A stretch of DNA of 64,000 nt from VXNE01 sp963668365 (GTDB lineage: Bacteria > Pseudomonadota > Gammaproteobacteria > Pseudomonadales > Azotimanducaceae). Shown here in pieces: positions 62,466-64,000 of this stretch. A program made the position numbers and the translations under genes. The notes beneath the pieces were generated by a model. That model did no database searches. It was given only the letters and a program-made list of their open reading frames with translations, and was not told the origin of the DNA. Position 1 is the stretch's first letter. Every line of letters starts with the position of its first letter. Where the stretch lies: the NCBI GenBank assembly GCA_963668365.1, contig OY764266.1, positions 3,224,001 to 3,288,000 on the forward strand. Reading direction: 5' to 3'.

Positions 62466-63272
62466 TCAGCCTTCGGGTTCAGGCAGCGGCTGCACGAACT
62501 CGCGGGAGACGTCGACCAGCATCGTATCCATGAGGAACTCGCGGCCGAGAATGACCGGGTGCCTCAGGTGCGTGCGGTCCGAGAGGTTGAATTCGAAACT
62601 GCCGAGCAGTTCTCCCATCCGCACCCGCAACATCACCACCGGACGCCGGGTACCCGTGACATCCGACTGTTGGACGACCCGAACGTGGCGGAGCACTCGC
62701 CGCTCGATGGTGTGGATCGCGGAATCGACCTCGATGTCGAAGCGCACCCAATCGTCGCCGTCTCGCTCGAAATACACGACGCCGGTCGCGGTCACGGAAT
62801 TCGAGTCGGCGCCCGTATCGACGCGGGCGGGGATCTGGATTCCCGGCGGGGTGATGCGGATAGTCTCCACCGCACCGACCGTCATCTTGGTCGCGCTGCC
62901 GTCTGAAATAAATTCGACAGGTGCTTCGCAGGCCTCCGACTCGGCGTCGGCGGTCGGCGCTTCCGGCATCGTGCAGACGGGAACCGGCAGCGAGACCGGC
63001 TTGGCCAATTGCACGTCAATCCCGTCCAGACGGGCATCGATGGCCTCCTCCATCGCAAGCAGCCGGCCCGCAAGATCCTGCGTGGACCGCCCTACCGCGT
63101 CCACGTCCCCAGCGAGGTCGCGCAATTCGCCGCGCAGCGCCTCGAGTGTCGTCTGCTGGCGCTCCAGCGAGGCGCATCCCGCCATGGCCAACACGGGCAG
63201 GACCGCCAGCCACCGCTTCAAGCCCGCCCTGCTCCTTGCAGACGTCGCTCTAACGTCGCTCCGATATCTCAC
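62466..63272 (-). CDS. ATP-dependent zinc protease-like lipoprotein (RimB/LysX-associated)
   Basis: 268 aa with a GTG start. The N-terminus has a lipobox (VLPVLAMAGC, cysteine about 33), a coiled region follows (about 36-80, QQTTLEALRGELRDLAGDVD), and the C-terminal domain contains IPARVDTGADSNSV, an aspartic-protease-like DTGA motif, with HPVILGREFLMD near the end. Named a zinc protease in databases, but the sequence looks like a retropepsin-type fold. First gene of the operon, 10 bp before UUP1. Confidence 0.88.
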   Translation of the reverse strand: MRYRSDVRATSARSRAGLKRWLAVLPVLAMAGCASLERQQTTLEALRGELRDLAGDVDAVGRSTQDLAGRLLAMEEAIDARLDGIDVQLAKPVSLPVPVCTMPEAPTADAESEACEAPVEFISDGSATKMTVGAVETIRITPPGIQIPARVDTGADSNSVTATGVVYFERDGDDWVRFDIEVDSAIHTIERRVLRHVRVVQQSDVTGTRRPVVMLRVRMGELLGSFEFNLSDRTHLRHPVILGREFLMDTMLVDVSREFVQPLPEPEG

Positions 63273-63455
63273 TCACGCTCCCCCAGGTCGCTCGAGTATC
63301 CGCTCCAATATGGTTGATGCCCCCGGCATACGTTCCACGGCTCTCCCTGCACCATAGTACGCGCCAAGCCCAAGGGGGCCAAGAAAGGTGCTGATCGCGA
63401 TCGGCACCACCCGGGATCGGATGACCCCGTCTTCCCGAACCTTCGGACCCATGCC

Positions 63456-63489
63456 GGTCGCTGGCGCTCCCGGGAGACGCCTGTTCCAT
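63456..63489 (-). repeat. Second copy of the 34-nt repeat
   Basis: On the minus strand it matches 50183-50216 at 31 of 34 positions. The matching outer arm TTGTTCCAT is not present here, so only half of the hairpin is kept. It lies in the 232-bp gap before the DUF2332 gene. Confidence 0.55.
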
Positions 63490-63504
63490 GGAAGAATACG
63501 ACCC

Positions 63505-64000
63505 ATGCAATCCAAGCGACTCGCCTCTCTTCGCGCGGCGTTCCATCGCTTCGCCCAGGTGGAAGCCCCTGGCCTCGACTCGCCGACGTACGAAGAACTC
63601 GCCCGCGGCGTCTCGATGGACGACGACCTGCTCCGGATCGCCGCGCACGCGCGGCCGCACCAACCTCCGCCCAACATGCTCTTCGCCGCCGTGCAGTACC
63701 TGCTGTTAAGCGGACTCGACCATACCCTTGCCGCGCACTACCCGATCATCTCGGGCGAATCGCGTCCGCCAACTCCTGCCCTTCCACACTTCCGCGATTT
63801 TTGCCTACGGCACCGCGACCGGATCGTCGAACTGATCGCCACCCGCCGCACCCAGACCAACGTCGTACGCCGCTGCACCTGCCTGCTACCCGCTTTCTCC
63901 ATCGTCTGCCGGGAAACGCGCTCGCCCCTCGCGCTCGTTGACCTGGGCGCGAGCGCAGGACTGAACCTGAACTTCGACCGCTACGCCTATAGCTATCAAC
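63505..64000 (+). CDS. DUF2332 protein (partial, runs off the window)
   Basis: 165 codons visible from the ATG at 63505. LRAAFHRFAQVEA, YPIISGE, RTQTNVVRRC and LALVDLGASAGLNLNFDRYAY fit DUF2332. The last motif resembles the glycine-rich SAM-binding loop of methyltransferases, which is the family's predicted but unproven activity. The C-terminal half is outside the window. Confidence 0.8.
   Translation, partial: MQSKRLASLRAAFHRFAQVEAPGLDSPTYEELARGVSMDDDLLRIAAHARPHQPPPNMLFAAVQYLLLSGLDHTLAAHYPIISGESRPPTPALPHFRDFCLRHRDRIVELIATRRTQTNVVRRCTCLLPAFSIVCRETRSPLALVDLGASAGLNLNFDRYAYSYQ

Noticed and set aside
1..64000. CRISPR arrays, tRNA or rRNA genes
   Set aside because: Read through for regularly spaced repeats and for cloverleaf-like segments; none found by eye. 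A tRNAscan or Infernal run would settle small RNAs.

Overview
The window is dense, high-GC bacterial chromosome with about 58 protein-coding features. It looks like a proteobacterium and most probably a gammaproteobacterium. The indicators are a Fur regulator, a YejF-like ABC ATPase, SelO, a lipoprotein M1 aminopeptidase, and the three-gene set of zinc protease, inactive transglutaminase membrane protein and glutamate-ligase-like ATP-grasp enzyme. GTG and TTG starts are common, and many gene pairs overlap by GTGA or ATGA. No tRNA, rRNA or CRISPR array was seen.

Layout. 1-10.9 kb: a serine hydrolase cut by the window edge, a CysK-like enzyme, a MITE, an NfeD/slipin pair, a DUF3667 protein, a peptide-uptake operon (tandem ABC ATPase plus POT transporter), Fur, an SDR and an alpha/beta hydrolase. 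11.1-13.3 kb: a thioredoxin-fusion protein followed by a UGSC-family selenoprotein, in which an in-frame UGA at 13069-13071 is followed by a SECIS-like hairpin. This is the clearest unusual biology in the window. 13.3-17.8 kb: a MacAB-like export operon. 17.9-24.7 kb: a GNAT protein, an antitoxin with a truncated PIN toxin, a DUF3014 protein, asnS, a NADAR protein, and a three-gene group (HhH-GPD glycosylase, DUF6884, GIY-YIG-like) that may be DNA-processing or defensive. 24.7-27.7 kb: a decayed accessory stretch with hairpins, a frameshifted gene and a duplicated fibronectin-III remnant. 28-30.7 kb: lipA, a membrane protein, an AbrB/PIN toxin-antitoxin pair and a second MITE copy.

31-46.5 kb: a serine hydrolase, an MBL hydrolase, a secreted protein, cysS, a cobalamin riboswitch with btuB, an M20 peptidase, an HNH nuclease, and an operon of two ABC half-exporters plus an M1 aminopeptidase. 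46.5-48.4 kb: a complete ISKra4-type insertion sequence with a 9-bp target duplication, inserted just upstream of that exporter operon. 48.4-64 kb: a small lipoprotein, a peroxiredoxin, an SDR, a ThDP enzyme, an FtsX-type permease pair without its ATPase and preceded by a 45-residue orphan ORF, a GH32 fructan hydrolase, SelO, an acyl-CoA dehydrogenase, a dnaE2 relic, the zinc protease/UUP1/ATP-grasp operon, and a partial DUF2332 gene.

Functionally the region mixes housekeeping (asnS, cysS, lipA, fur), peptide and vitamin uptake, envelope export, and redox chemistry including selenium. Family assignments come from reading motifs in translated frames; no database search was run.
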